A stretch of 11,881 bases of DNA from Elusimicrobiota bacterium (lineage in GTDB: Bacteria; Elusimicrobiota; Endomicrobiia; CG1-02-37-114; JAHJSO01). The stretch spans positions 1 through 11,881 of the forward strand of contig JAHJSO010000227.1 of assembly GCA_018830385.1 (NCBI GenBank), read 5' to 3'. The translations under genes and the position numbers were made by a program. Positions 1-8,155 of the stretch are shown here, piece by piece. Under the pieces are notes generated by a model. That model was given only the letters and a program-made list of their open reading frames with translations. It made no database searches and had not been told where the DNA came from. Every line of letters starts with the position of its first letter. Position 1 is the first letter of the stretch.

Positions 1-1551
1 AAGAGGTACAATGCTGTGCCGTTCGCCAAGGAAGAGAATGTTTTGTTCGTTGCAATGGCTGACCCAAGGGACATTTTCGCCGTTGAAGACATACAGCTCA
101 GGACGGGGCTTGAAATACAGCCGTACCTGGCGCTCCCCGAAGACATAAGGGAAGCGATGAGCAAGGTCTATGGCACGGAAGAAGAAGCCGCATTGTCTGA
201 CGAGGAAGAGACGGAAGCGGCGGCGCCGACGGTTTCACAGGCGGATTTCTCGGAGGATGCTAAAGAACTCACCGCCGAGCTCCTTGCAGGGCTTGACACC
301 TCTTCTGAATTACAGGTTGATAAAACGGCCTTTGAAGAGTCATCCGATATTATGCAGATTGACGCCTCGGCGCCCGAGGTGGAAAAACTTGTAAATGCCG
401 TAATCCTTGAGGCGGTGCGGCTTAAGGCGTCCGACATACACATTGAACCGTTTGAGAAAAAACTTTCGGTGCGTTACCGGGTTGACGGAAACCTGAGAAG
501 GGCGTCCTTCAAGATACCGATGGTTTTCAAGCAGGCGCTTATGGCGAAAATAAAAATTATGGGCGGGATGAACATAACGGAGAGAAGAATACCGCAGGAC
601 GGCAGGATTCAGGTTAAGGCGAAAGGAAAATCAATAGAATTCCGCGTGAACGTGGTGCCGACTGTATTCGGAGAAAGCGCCGTAATGCGTATCCTTGACC
701 GCTCGGGAGCAACGTTAACGCTTGACCAGTTGGGAATACTTCCTGACACCCTGCAGAAATTTATGGGTTCGCTGAATAAACCTTACGGCCTTATACTTGT
801 AACGGGACCGACCGGCTCGGGGAAATCGTTTACGCTTACGTCTGCGCTTTCTACAATAAGGGATCCTGAGGAGAAAGTCCTTACGGCGGAGAACCCTGTT
901 GAATACAACCTGGAAGGGGTGGTTCAGGTTCAGGTGAACCCTGACCTCAAAATGGGGCCGGACAAGGTTTTTGATTTTGCCACAGCCCTCAGGGCGTTCC
1001 TGCGTCAGGACCCCGACGTAATTATGGTGGGAGAAATCAGGGACAGGGAGACGGCGCAGATTGCAATGGAAGCCGCAATGACGGGACACCTGGTTCTTTC
1101 AACACTGCATACGAATGATGCCCCATCTTCAATTACCCGTCTTTCTGAAATGGGAGTGCATACCTTCCTTATCGCCAACACGCTTGAGGCGGTCCTTGCC
1201 CAACGACTTATATCAACGCTATGCAAGAATTGCAAAGAACCGGACCCGAACCCGCCTGCGGAACTGCTGAAAACGCTTGAGGGTCATAAGATTGATTATT
1301 CCAAAGCGACATTTATGAAACCCAAGGGATGCCCTAAATGCGGCAACAGGGGAATGAAAGGCAGAACCGCAATACATGAACTGCTGGTTATGGATGAGGA
1401 CTTAAGGCGGCTGTGCGTTAAGGAAATGTCTGTGGGGCCGCTGAGGGACATGGCGATATCACACGGTATGAGGACGCTTGTCCAGGACGGGCTGATAAAA
1501 GTGACGATGGGTGTAACGACTTATGAAGAAATTATGGGTGCAGCCACATAG
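1..1551 (+). CDS. Type IV pilus assembly / type II secretion ATPase (PilB/GspE family), 5'-partial
   Basis: Cytoplasmic hexameric ATPase that drives pilus extension or type II secretion. The reading frame is open from base 1, so about 50 N-terminal residues probably lie outside; the GTG at 16 is internal. Counting visible codons, residues 1-60 resemble the end of an MshEN/T2SSE_N domain, followed by an acidic linker (about 60-90). The ATPase core has a Walker A motif GPTGSGKS at 269-276, a Walker B region DPDVIMVGE at 337-345 with catalytic Glu345, a His box (STLHTND), and a zinc-type tetracysteine (C408, C411, C444, C447). The tetracysteine argues for PilB/GspE rather than PilT. Two oddities are ENP (297-299) in place of the usual EDP and about six extra residues after VN at 312-313. 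No pilC or pilT follows; argJ starts 7 nt downstream. The choice between PilB and GspE is open. Confidence 0.93.
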   Translation, partial: KRYNAVPFAKEENVLFVAMADPRDIFAVEDIQLRTGLEIQPYLALPEDIREAMSKVYGTEEEAALSDEEETEAAAPTVSQADFSEDAKELTAELLAGLDTSSELQVDKTAFEESSDIMQIDASAPEVEKLVNAVILEAVRLKASDIHIEPFEKKLSVRYRVDGNLRRASFKIPMVFKQALMAKIKIMGGMNITERRIPQDGRIQVKAKGKSIEFRVNVVPTVFGESAVMRILDRSGATLTLDQLGILPDTLQKFMGSLNKPYGLILVTGPTGSGKSFTLTSALSTIRDPEEKVLTAENPVEYNLEGVVQVQVNPDLKMGPDKVFDFATALRAFLRQDPDVIMVGEIRDRETAQIAMEAAMTGHLVLSTLHTNDAPSSITRLSEMGVHTFLIANTLEAVLAQRLISTLCKNCKEPDPNPPAELLKTLEGHKIDYSKATFMKPKGCPKCGNRGMKGRTAIHELLVMDEDLRRLCVKEMSVGPLRDMAISHGMRTLVQDGLIKVTMGVTTYEEIMGAAT

Positions 1552-1558
1552 AGCGGCG

Positions 1559-2800
1559 ATGTCTTATAAACTGCCGTGTGGTTTTCGTTTTGCGGGGCTG
1601 CATTGCGGTATCGGAGCCAGGGGGAAGAAAGACCTGGCTTTATTTTATTCAACAGCCCCGTGCGTTGCAGCCGGCGTTTGGACAAGAAACCGGATAAAGG
1701 CGGCGCCAGTGCTTGTGAGTTCAAAAAATATAAAAAATAAGGTTCATGCAATAATTGCAAACTCGGGCTGCGCAAATGCCTGCACGGGTGACAGGGGGAT
1801 GAAGGACGCGCAGGAGATGTGTTCTGTGACAGCCGGGATGCTCGGTGTGCGTCCGGGGAACGTGCTTGTTGCATCCACGGGTGTAATAGGCAAGTACCTG
1901 CCTATGGATAATGTGCGCCGCGGTATCAGGAAGATAACGGCTGGTATTAAAAATGTTACCGGCGGGATGGCAGGGATGCATAGCCCGAATGTTACCGTCG
2001 AGCCGGCAGGAAAACGCAGCCCGGTTGATGCCGTCAGGGCAATAATGACCACGGATACGGTTGTAAAAGTTGCAGGTGCGGAGATAAGAATGAAAGGCAA
2101 ACCCGTGCGCATATGGGGGTGCGTAAAAGGGGCAGGCATGATTCACCCCGACATGGCGACCCTCCTGTGTTTTATCTTTACGGATGCGGCGGTTTCAGGG
2201 CGGGTACTTGCGCCAGCGCTCAGGAAAGTCGTCAGTAAGACGTTTAACTGCATGAGTGTTGACGGCGATACTTCTACCAACGACACTGTTTTTCTTCTGG
2301 CGAACGGGCTTGCCGGCAATAAAACGATAGACAGGCCGGACGGCGCCGATTTTAACAGGTTTTATCACTCTATTGAAAATGTTTGCAGGGAACTTGCAAA
2401 GATGGTTGCCGCGGACGGCGAAGGAGCCACGAAATTCATAACAATAAAGGTAAGTTCGGCAGGGAACTATTCCGATGCGAAGAAGGTGGCGTCTGCGGTA
2501 GCCACATCGCCGTTGGTAAAGACCGCGATGTTCGGCGAAGACCCTAACTGGGGCAGGATAGTTGCGTGCGTCGGCAGGAGCGGGGTGAAGATAAATCCAG
2601 GCAGGTTAAAAATCAGCATAAACGGGCATGAGGTTGCGGCGGGCTGCAGTTCGGGATGCACCTCAAACATGAAAAAGGAGCTTTCACGCAGGGAAATAGA
2701 GATAGGCATATCGCTTGGCGCAGGCAGTGCCGGTGTTGAATATTACACCTGCGATTTAAGTTACGGCTATATAAAAATCAATGCCGACTACACGACATAA
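1559..2800 (+). CDS. argJ: Glutamate N-acetyltransferase / ornithine acetyltransferase ArgJ
   Basis: Arginine biosynthesis enzyme that moves the acetyl group from N-acetylornithine to glutamate; some members also use acetyl-CoA. It is made as a precursor that cuts itself into alpha and beta chains. From the ATG at 1559 the protein has 413 residues, normal for the family. Visible marks are the oxyanion-hole motif STGVIG (106-111, Thr107/Gly108), the AIMTTDT segment, the self-cleavage motif KGAGMIHPDMA/TLL with Thr201 as the new N-terminal nucleophile, and the C-terminal [13 protein letters not shown]. The open frame reaches back to an ATG at 1523 inside the ATPase gene, but those 12 residues have no family counterpart, so 1559 is preferred. 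The SD before it is weak and coupling to the ATPase stop (1549-1551) is likely. No other arg gene is visible. Confidence 0.95.
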   Translation: MSYKLPCGFRFAGLHCGIGARGKKDLALFYSTAPCVAAGVWTRNRIKAAPVLVSSKNIKNKVHAIIANSGCANACTGDRGMKDAQEMCSVTAGMLGVRPGNVLVASTGVIGKYLPMDNVRRGIRKITAGIKNVTGGMAGMHSPNVTVEPAGKRSPVDAVRAIMTTDTVVKVAGAEIRMKGKPVRIWGCVKGAGMIHPDMATLLCFIFTDAAVSGRVLAPALRKVVSKTFNCMSVDGDTSTNDTVFLLANGLAGNKTIDRPDGADFNRFYHSIENVCRELAKMVAADGEGATKFITIKVSSAGNYSDAKKVASAVATSPLVKTAMFGEDPNWGRIVACVGRSGVKINPGRLKISINGHEVAAGCSSGCTSNMKKELSRREIEIGISLGAGSAGVEYYTCDLSYGYIKINADYTT

Positions 2801-3281
2801 TACAGTAGCGGTTACGGTTCTGTATGTGTGCACGGGTAATACCTGCAGGAGCGTCCTCGCAGAGGGCTATACGAAAAGGCTTATTATGGATGAGGGTTTT
2901 AAACGACTTACAGCGCTCTCCTGCGGGACAGCAGCGAGTGTTTCATACACGGTTCCCGGGGTGGTTGTGAGGATGCTTGCGAAGGAAGATATAGACGTAT
3001 CCATGCATGTTTCAACCCCTGTCAGCAGGGAACTGATAGACGCATCCGACATAATACTCGTTATGGACAACTCGCATAAGGAGGCGTTGTTGTACCGTTT
3101 CCTGGATGCAAGAAAGAAGATACATCTCCTGAAAGAGTACGCAGGTGAAAAGGAAAACAGGGAGATACCCGATCCGATAGGACAGCCGGAAAATGTCTAT
3201 CAGGAGCGTGCAGAAGAAATAAAAAAATACGTGCGTATTGCTTTTGAGATTATCAGAAAGGATTACCCGAATGGGAAATAG
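2781..3281 (+). CDS. ywlE: Low-molecular-weight phosphatase, protein-arginine phosphatase type (YwlE-like)
   Basis: Cytoplasmic phosphatase of the LMW-PTP fold, 166 residues. The P-loop CTGNTCRS gives Cys17 as nucleophile and Arg23 as phosphate binder; the general-acid Asp is in the DPIG motif (Asp131). The loop has Thr21 at the position where Bacillus YwlE has Thr11. That Thr is known to favour phospho-arginine, while tyrosine phosphatases usually have Ile there, so removal of phosphate from protein arginine is the likely role. The start at 2781 overlaps argJ by 20 nt and has no clear SD. It adds about ten residues before the usual start, but no ATG, GTG or TTG lies nearer the P-loop. The end overlaps glyA by 11 nt. 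Tyrosine phosphatase activity cannot be excluded. Confidence 0.88.
   Translation: MPTTRHNTVAVTVLYVCTGNTCRSVLAEGYTKRLIMDEGFKRLTALSCGTAASVSYTVPGVVVRMLAKEDIDVSMHVSTPVSRELIDASDIILVMDNSHKEALLYRFLDARKKIHLLKEYAGEKENREIPDPIGQPENVYQERAEEIKKYVRIAFEIIRKDYPNGK
3255..3262 (+). promoter_or_regulatory. Ribosome binding site of glyA
   Basis: AGAAAGGA lies 8 nt before the ATG at 3271, inside the end of the phosphatase gene. It supports 3271 rather than the in-frame ATG at 3238 as the glyA start. Confidence 0.6.
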
Positions 3282-4533
3282 TTTAAATCATTTAAGGAAG
3301 GCAGACCCGGAACTATACAATGCAATTTCCGGTGAACTCAGAAGAGAGAAAAATGGCATTGAACTTATCGCATCAGAGAATTATACATCCCCGGAGGTGC
3401 TTGAGGCCCAGGGTTCCGTACTAACGAATAAATATGCAGAAGGGTATCCAGGCAGGCGCTACTATGGCGGGTGCGATTATGTTGATGCGGCTGAGTCCCT
3501 TGCTATAGACAGGGTGAAAAAATTATTCAGGGCTGAACACGCAAACGTCCAGCCGCATTCGGGAACACAGGCGAACATGGCAGTTTATTTCGCCGTGCTG
3601 GACCCGGGCGATACGATTATGGGTATGCACCTGACCCACGGGGGGCATCTTTCGCACGGCCACCCGACGAGTTTTTCAGGCAAGTATTTCAGGACGGTGC
3701 CCGTGGGGGTTGACAGGAAGACGGGTATAATTGACTACGCCGAACTGCGTGTCCTTGCAAAAAGGCACAGGCCTCACCTGGTTGTTGCAGGCAGTTCAAG
3801 TTATTCAAGGAGGATTGACTGGAAAAAATTCAGGCAGGTGTGCGACGAGGTAGGTTCGTTGGCCGGTCGTCCCACATATTTTATGGCTGATGTTGCCCAC
3901 TACGCCGGGCTTATCGCTGCGGGTGTTTATCCGTCGCCCGTAGAGTGGGCTGACTTTGTTACTTTCACGACGCACAAAACACTGCGAGGGCCCAGGGGGG
4001 GAATTATCCTCTGTAAAAAGAAGTATGCCGCGCTTGTGGACAAAATGGTATTTCCGGGGATACAGGGTGGCCCGATGATGCACGTGATAGCGGCTAAGGC
4101 GGTGGCTTTCCGCCAGGCGATGAGCCCTGCATTCGGTCGCTACCAGGCGCAGGTGCTGAATAACGCAAAGCGTCTTGCGGATGATTTGTCGTCACTTGGA
4201 TACAGGATTGTTTCAGGTGGGACCGACTGCCACATGTTTGTGGTTGACCTTGTCCCGCAGGGAATAACCGGCATTGAGGCGGAAAAGGCGCTTGACGGCG
4301 CCGGTATTACCGTGAACAAGAACTCCATACCGTTTGACAGCCGAAAACCGTTCATTACTTCGGGGATCCGTCTCGGCACCCCTGCAGTTACGACGCGCGG
4401 GATGAAAGAAAAAGAGATGGACGTGATTGCAGGTATGATTGATTCCGCCATTAAAGGCAGGCGGGATAAGAGGTCGCTGTCCAAAATCAAAAAACAGGTA
4501 GGCCGTTTTACAAAACGTTTCCCACTCTACTGA
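3271..4533 (+). CDS. glyA: Serine hydroxymethyltransferase
   Basis: PLP enzyme that converts serine and tetrahydrofolate into glycine and 5,10-methylene-tetrahydrofolate, the main one-carbon source of the cell. From 3271 it has 420 residues, the usual bacterial length. Visible marks are the N-terminal [10 protein letters not shown] segment, the [11 protein letters not shown] stretch, [11 protein letters not shown], the [12 protein letters not shown] cofactor region, and the PLP-lysine motif [12 protein letters not shown] with Lys236. The C-terminal part has VNKNSIPFD and [14 protein letters not shown]. The in-frame ATG at 3238 would add 11 residues lying inside the phosphatase gene; the SD at 3255-3262 and family length favour 3271. 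It overlaps the phosphatase by 11 nt and ends 1 nt before the next gene. Confidence 0.97.
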   Translation: MGNSLNHLRKADPELYNAISGELRREKNGIELIASENYTSPEVLEAQGSVLTNKYAEGYPGRRYYGGCDYVDAAESLAIDRVKKLFRAEHANVQPHSGTQANMAVYFAVLDPGDTIMGMHLTHGGHLSHGHPTSFSGKYFRTVPVGVDRKTGIIDYAELRVLAKRHRPHLVVAGSSSYSRRIDWKKFRQVCDEVGSLAGRPTYFMADVAHYAGLIAAGVYPSPVEWADFVTFTTHKTLRGPRGGIILCKKKYAALVDKMVFPGIQGGPMMHVIAAKAVAFRQAMSPAFGRYQAQVLNNAKRLADDLSSLGYRIVSGGTDCHMFVVDLVPQGITGIEAEKALDGAGITVNKNSIPFDSRKPFITSGIRLGTPAVTTRGMKEKEMDVIAGMIDSAIKGRRDKRSLSKIKKQVGRFTKRFPLY

Positions 4534-4534
4534 C

Positions 4535-5587
4535 ATGATGTTGTTATATTTTTCTTGTTTCCTTTGCGCATTGCTGTTGACCATGGCGACCGTGCCGGGG
4601 GCGATATTTTTAAGCAGGAAAGCAAACATATACGACTGGCCTGGCAGGAGGAAGGTCCACTCCCGTCCGGTCCCGAGGTGGGGAGGGGTCGGCATTTTTT
4701 TGTCGGTCATCCTTACACTCGTTACAATTTATTACGTTTTCCCTCAATTCAGGGAACTGCTGTCTTATGAACTCAAGGATACGAAGAGTAAGTTTATAAG
4801 CACCATATCAATCCAGACGCAGCTTATAGGCGTGTTGTTGGGCAGCACTTTTGTGCTGGTCCTCGGTATGATTGACGACAAAAAGCCGGTCCGGGCCGTT
4901 ACCAAACTACTCGTCCAGATTATTGCCGCATACTGCGCCATGGATTTCGGGTTGAGGATAGCGGGGCTGAAACTGCCTTTCGGAATCGGTATTGACTTCA
5001 GGAAGACGGAAGCGACGATATTTTTAAGCCAGATAGTAAGCATACTGTGGCTGATAGGTTTTATGAACACCATAAACCTGGCCGACGGGCTTGACGGGCT
5101 TGCTTCGGGGATAGCCGCAATAGCAAGCGGGACGTTCTTTGTGGTTGCCATACTCCTGAGGCCGGACAAAATCTGGCTTGTCCAGCAGCTCCAGCTGAGC
5201 GCCGTGCTTTCCGCCGTACTCTGCGGCGCCTGCATCGGGTTCCTGTTTTTTAATTTTCACCCGGCGAGAGTTTTCCTGGGCGACTGTGGGGCTCTTTTTA
5301 TCGGGTTTTTTCTTGCAGGTATAAGCATAATAGGGACGTTGAAGACCCCGCTGGTTATAGCCCTGTTTATACCGGTGATAATAGTGGCGTTGCCCATACT
5401 TGACGTCCTCCTTTCAATATTACGGCGACTCAACAGAGGCACCGGCGTTATGACCCCCGACAAAGACCACATACACCACCGCCTCCTGCGGCTGGGGTGG
5501 TCGCACAGGGAGGTCGTTCTCGTGATGTATGTCATAACGCTTGTTATGTCAATAATAAGCATCACTATGTCGGTGTTTAAAACATGA
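4535..5587 (+). CDS. Polyprenyl-phosphate GlcNAc/HexNAc-1-phosphate transferase (WecA/TagO family)
   Basis: Integral inner-membrane enzyme that transfers a sugar-1-phosphate, probably GlcNAc-1-P from UDP-GlcNAc, to undecaprenyl phosphate and so starts a surface glycan. It has 350 residues with many hydrophobic segments. Family motifs in order are HSRPVPRWGG (42-51), the Asp-Asp pair DD at 114-115 that binds magnesium, NLADGLDGL (181-189), the GDCGA loop (249-253), and HIHHR (312-316). The HIHHR motif marks the WecA/TagO branch; MraY has a different loop. It starts one base after the glyA stop and has no clear SD, so it is probably coupled. An ATG three bases later is an equal alternative start. 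The wecB gene downstream suits a role in ManNAc-containing or related glycans. The exact sugar cannot be read from the sequence. Confidence 0.92.
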   Translation: MMLLYFSCFLCALLLTMATVPGAIFLSRKANIYDWPGRRKVHSRPVPRWGGVGIFLSVILTLVTIYYVFPQFRELLSYELKDTKSKFISTISIQTQLIGVLLGSTFVLVLGMIDDKKPVRAVTKLLVQIIAAYCAMDFGLRIAGLKLPFGIGIDFRKTEATIFLSQIVSILWLIGFMNTINLADGLDGLASGIAAIASGTFFVVAILLRPDKIWLVQQLQLSAVLSAVLCGACIGFLFFNFHPARVFLGDCGALFIGFFLAGISIIGTLKTPLVIALFIPVIIVALPILDVLLSILRRLNRGTGVMTPDKDHIHHRLLRLGWSHREVVLVMYVITLVMSIISITMSVFKT

Positions 5588-5691
5588 ATGCAACCTCAAG
5601 GCATATTTACACGTCCCCGTGTCTGATATTGCACACGGGTTGAGAGCAATTTAAACTGGTTGAGTTTCCCAATCTGTTCATAGAGTGGAGA
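5588..5691 (+). other. Intergenic gap before wecB with a short hairpin
   Basis: This is the only sizeable gap in the left gene block. It holds a perfect 7 bp inverted repeat, CCCGTGT (5616-5622) and ACACGGG (5633-5639), with a 10 nt loop. No T-run follows, so it is not a convincing intrinsic terminator. A weak promoter-like pair (TTGCAC 5629-5634, 17 nt, TAAACT 5652-5657) is possible but matches consensus poorly. I see no gene or known riboswitch in it. Confidence 0.35.
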
Positions 5692-5693
5692 GT

Positions 5694-5701
5694 GAGGAAG
5701 G
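5694..5701 (+). promoter_or_regulatory. Ribosome binding site that sets the wecB start
   Basis: GAGGAAGG lies 5 nt before a GTG at 5707. The alternative GTG at 5692 overlaps this site and has only a short GGAG before it. The site therefore favours 5707, which also gives the usual family N-terminus. Confidence 0.65.
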
Positions 5702-5706
5702 TATAC

Positions 5707-6858
5707 GTGAAAAAGATAATGTGCGTTTTCGGTACAAGGCCTGAAGCGATAAAGATGTCGCCGGTCATCAGTGCTCTGCAACGGGAAAAGGGCATAGACC
5801 TGAAGGTGTGCGTTTCCGCCCAGCACAGGCATATGCTTGACCAGGTCCTTGACATTTTCGGGATTAAATCCGATTATGATTTAAACATTATGGAGGAAGG
5901 GCAGTCCCTGTATCATATAACGTCCACCTGTCTCATGCGACTTAAAAAGGTCCTCAGGAAAGAGAGGCCCGACATGGTGCTTGTCCACGGCGACACCACC
6001 ACCACTTTTGCAAGCGCCCTGGCATGTTATTACGGGAGAATCCCGGTGGGGCACGTTGAGGCGGGCCTGCGGTCGTTTGACATTTTCAACCCTTACCCTG
6101 AAGAGGCGAACCGCGTTTTCACCGACAGGATATGCGGGTTGCTTTTTGCGCCGACGGCGACAGCCAGGGAGAACCTGTTGTCGGAAAAGATTGACCCGGC
6201 AAAGATATTCGTAACGGGAAACACCGTGATTGACGCCCTCTTTATGGCGGCCGGGAAGAAACATACTTTTACGGACAAAAAATTAAGGGACTTGTTAGGC
6301 GGACAGGTTGCGGGCAGGGTCCTCCTTGTTACCGCCCACAGGAGGGAAAATTTTGGCAAGCCCATCCGTAATATATGCAGCGCATTGAAAAAGGTGGCGC
6401 AGAGGCATAATGATGTCCGGATATTTTATCCCGTGCATCCGAACCCTGCGGTCAGGGGGGTGGCAAGGGAAATCCTTTCAGGGGAAGACAGAATACACCT
6501 GCTTGAACCCCTGAATTACATGGATTTTATAAATCTTATGAAGGTTTCATACATCGTGGTAACCGACTCAGGCGGCCTGCAGGAAGAGGCGCCAGCGCTC
6601 GGCAAACCCGTTGTCGTAATGCGCAGGGTTACAGAAAGGCCCGAGGCGATACAGGGGGGGACATCCGTCCTCGCCGGGGTTGAGGAAAAAGGGATTTTGT
6701 CGTCAATAAACGGACTGCTGGATGATTCTGCACTCTACAGGAAAATGTCGCGGGCTAAAAACCCTTACGGGGACGGCAGGGCAAGCGAAAGGATATGCGC
6801 TGCAATAAAATATTACTTCGGATTGAAACGCTCAAGACCGCCCCTGTTCAAATCGTGA
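5707..6858 (+). CDS. wecB: UDP-N-acetylglucosamine 2-epimerase (non-hydrolysing)
   Basis: Cytoplasmic enzyme that interconverts UDP-GlcNAc and UDP-ManNAc, the donor for ManNAc or ManNAcA units in surface polysaccharides or teichoic-acid-type polymers (also called MnaA). From GTG 5707 it has 383 residues. The N-terminus KKIMCVFGTRPEAIK is typical, with Lys16. The residues matching the E. coli active site are present: Asp96 in HGDTTTT, Glu118 in HVEAGLRS, Glu132 in PEEANR and His211 in TAHRREN. The C-terminal part has SGGLQEEAPALGKPV and TERPEAIQGGT, which bind the nucleotide sugar. A GTG at 5692 would add five residues; the SD at 5694-5701 argues against it. The stop TGA overlaps the next gene's GTG start. 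It pairs functionally with the WecA-type gene upstream. Confidence 0.95.
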   Translation: MKKIMCVFGTRPEAIKMSPVISALQREKGIDLKVCVSAQHRHMLDQVLDIFGIKSDYDLNIMEEGQSLYHITSTCLMRLKKVLRKERPDMVLVHGDTTTTFASALACYYGRIPVGHVEAGLRSFDIFNPYPEEANRVFTDRICGLLFAPTATARENLLSEKIDPAKIFVTGNTVIDALFMAAGKKHTFTDKKLRDLLGGQVAGRVLLVTAHRRENFGKPIRNICSALKKVAQRHNDVRIFYPVHPNPAVRGVAREILSGEDRIHLLEPLNYMDFINLMKVSYIVVTDSGGLQEEAPALGKPVVVMRRVTERPEAIQGGTSVLAGVEEKGILSSINGLLDDSALYRKMSRAKNPYGDGRASERICAAIKYYFGLKRSRPPLFKS

Positions 6859-7883
6859 AAGAATCGCTTCACTGGAGTTACATTGATAAAGAAAAGAAAA
6901 CTGCTATGTGCAACCTGTGCCCGCACAACTGCAGGTTGTCCGACGGAAAGATTGGTGTCTGCCGGGTAAGGCAGAACGTGGGGGGCAAACTCTATACCCA
7001 TACGTACGGCAGGTTCGCCTCGGTAAACATTGACCCCATTGAGAAAAAACCGCTTTATCATTTTTACCCCGGCAGCGGCATATTGTCCGTCGGCACGTTA
7101 GGGTGCAACTTCAGGTGTTTGCACTGCCAGAACTGGGGGATATCCCAGTCGGGCGCCGGCGGGCAGGGTTTTAAGGGGGAGGGCCTCAGAGAACTCTCGT
7201 CCGGGGACGCTCTGCGGCTGGCAAAAACGAATAATTCAATAGGTATCGCTTACACGTATAATGAGCCGCTCATCAACTATGAGTGGACGCTGGAAACGGC
7301 AGAGGCCTTCCGTTCGGAAGGACTGAAGAACGTCCTCGTTACGAACGGGTATATAAACGAACCGCCGTGGACGGAAATTCTAAAGTGGACGGATGCCGCA
7401 AACATAGACGTAAAGGCATTCTCCGATAATTTCTATAAAAAGGTCTGTGGCGGACGGTTAGAGCCGGTCCTGCGTTCCGCTGAAATAATGCACAAGGCGG
7501 GGAAGCACCTTGAACTCACCTATCTGATAATACCCGGTGAAAACGATACGAACGAAGAAATTAAAAAATTCGTTGACTGGGTGGCGGGGCTTGACGACGA
7601 CATTCCGGTGCATTTCAGCAGATATACTCCGCAGTACAGGATGTCCGCTCCTGCGACCCCGCTTGAAACGATGGAGACGGCGAGGAAAACCGCCATGGAA
7701 AAACTTAAGTACGTTTATCTGGGCAACGTGTGGGAGCAGGACTCGGGCAGTACCTGTTGTCCCGGGTGCGGGAACCTCCTAATTGAGAGAACCGGCTACA
7801 CAACCGAAATAAAAGGCCTGTCCGCCGGAGGGCGTTGCAGGAAGTGCAACGCAAAAATAAATATAGTCCTGGAGGAAAAATAA
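6855..7883 (+). CDS. amrS: AmrS-type radical SAM protein (AmmeMemoRadiSam family)
   Basis: Radical SAM enzyme related to pyruvate formate-lyase activases; the substrate of this group is not settled to my knowledge. From GTG 6855 it has 342 residues. It has an N-terminal cysteine group CNLCPHNC plus GVC (C19, C22, C26, C36), the family segment DPIEKKPLYHFYPGS, and the radical SAM cluster CNFRCLHC (C84, C88, C91) followed by QNW. A C-terminal metal-type domain has CCPGC and CRKC. The GTG overlaps the wecB stop as GTGA, a common coupling arrangement, and no SD is seen. The frame is open back to an ATG at 6795 inside wecB, but the extra 20 residues are not family-like. The usual partners (AMMECR1-like and Memo-like proteins) are not in this window. 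Confidence 0.88.
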   Translation: MKESLHWSYIDKEKKTAMCNLCPHNCRLSDGKIGVCRVRQNVGGKLYTHTYGRFASVNIDPIEKKPLYHFYPGSGILSVGTLGCNFRCLHCQNWGISQSGAGGQGFKGEGLRELSSGDALRLAKTNNSIGIAYTYNEPLINYEWTLETAEAFRSEGLKNVLVTNGYINEPPWTEILKWTDAANIDVKAFSDNFYKKVCGGRLEPVLRSAEIMHKAGKHLELTYLIIPGENDTNEEIKKFVDWVAGLDDDIPVHFSRYTPQYRMSAPATPLETMETARKTAMEKLKYVYLGNVWEQDSGSTCCPGCGNLLIERTGYTTEIKGLSAGGRCRKCNAKINIVLEEK

Positions 7884-7885
7884 CC

Positions 7886-8155
7886 ATGTCAAAAAACATT
7901 ATATTCTTTGTGCTGGTGATTATCGTGGGGGCGCTCGTCGGTTCTTTCCTCGGCAAGTTTATAGGGCAGGTTTTCCCCGCGGACAGCGCGATAAAGGAAC
8001 TGTTCGCCACGGAGATAAGCGCCGGGTTGTCGTCAACGAAGCTTGATTTACGAATAATTGAATTTACCTTCGGGTGCATGATAAATCTTAACGTTACCGC
8101 AGTGTTAGGGATGGTAGTAGCCGGTTATCTTTTCCGGATGTTGATCAACAAATGA
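7886..8155 (+). CDS. Small two-helix membrane protein, DUF4321-like
   Basis: An 89-residue protein of unknown function. Residues about 5-27 form a hydrophobic, glycine-rich helix (FVLVIIVGALVGSFLGKFIG) and about 66-87 form a second, so both ends may face the same side of the inner membrane. The middle part (LDLRIIEFTFGCMINLN) resembles the DUF4321 family, which I recall as small proteins often encoded next to maf in Firmicutes; the maf gene here follows directly. The SD GGAGG at 7871-7875 lies 10 nt before the ATG, and the gene starts 2 nt after the radical SAM stop. Its stop overlaps the maf start as ATGA. The family call rests on pattern and context, not a search. Confidence 0.75.
   Translation: MSKNIIFFVLVIIVGALVGSFLGKFIGQVFPADSAIKELFATEISAGLSSTKLDLRIIEFTFGCMINLNVTAVLGMVVAGYLFRMLINK

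Noticed and set aside
170..443. Open frames on both strands over the ATPase linker, including an Arg/Lys-rich one
   Set aside because: They overlap a well-conserved ATPase frame and have no SD or family features.
1721..2146. Long minus-strand open frames across argJ
   Set aside because: ArgJ is conserved throughout this stretch; the opposite frames show only a His/Pro-rich composition expected from shadow reading.
4213..4710. 165-codon minus-strand open frame over the glyA end and wecA start
   Set aside because: It spans two conserved genes and shows no recognisable domain.
5660..5686. TTGAGT and TAGAGT as a wecB promoter
   Set aside because: The spacing is 15 nt and the matches are poor; a promoter in this gap remains possible but is not supported.
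5596..5855. Minus-strand open frames reaching into the gap before wecB
   Set aside because: Two competing frames with no SD; most of each lies in wecB.
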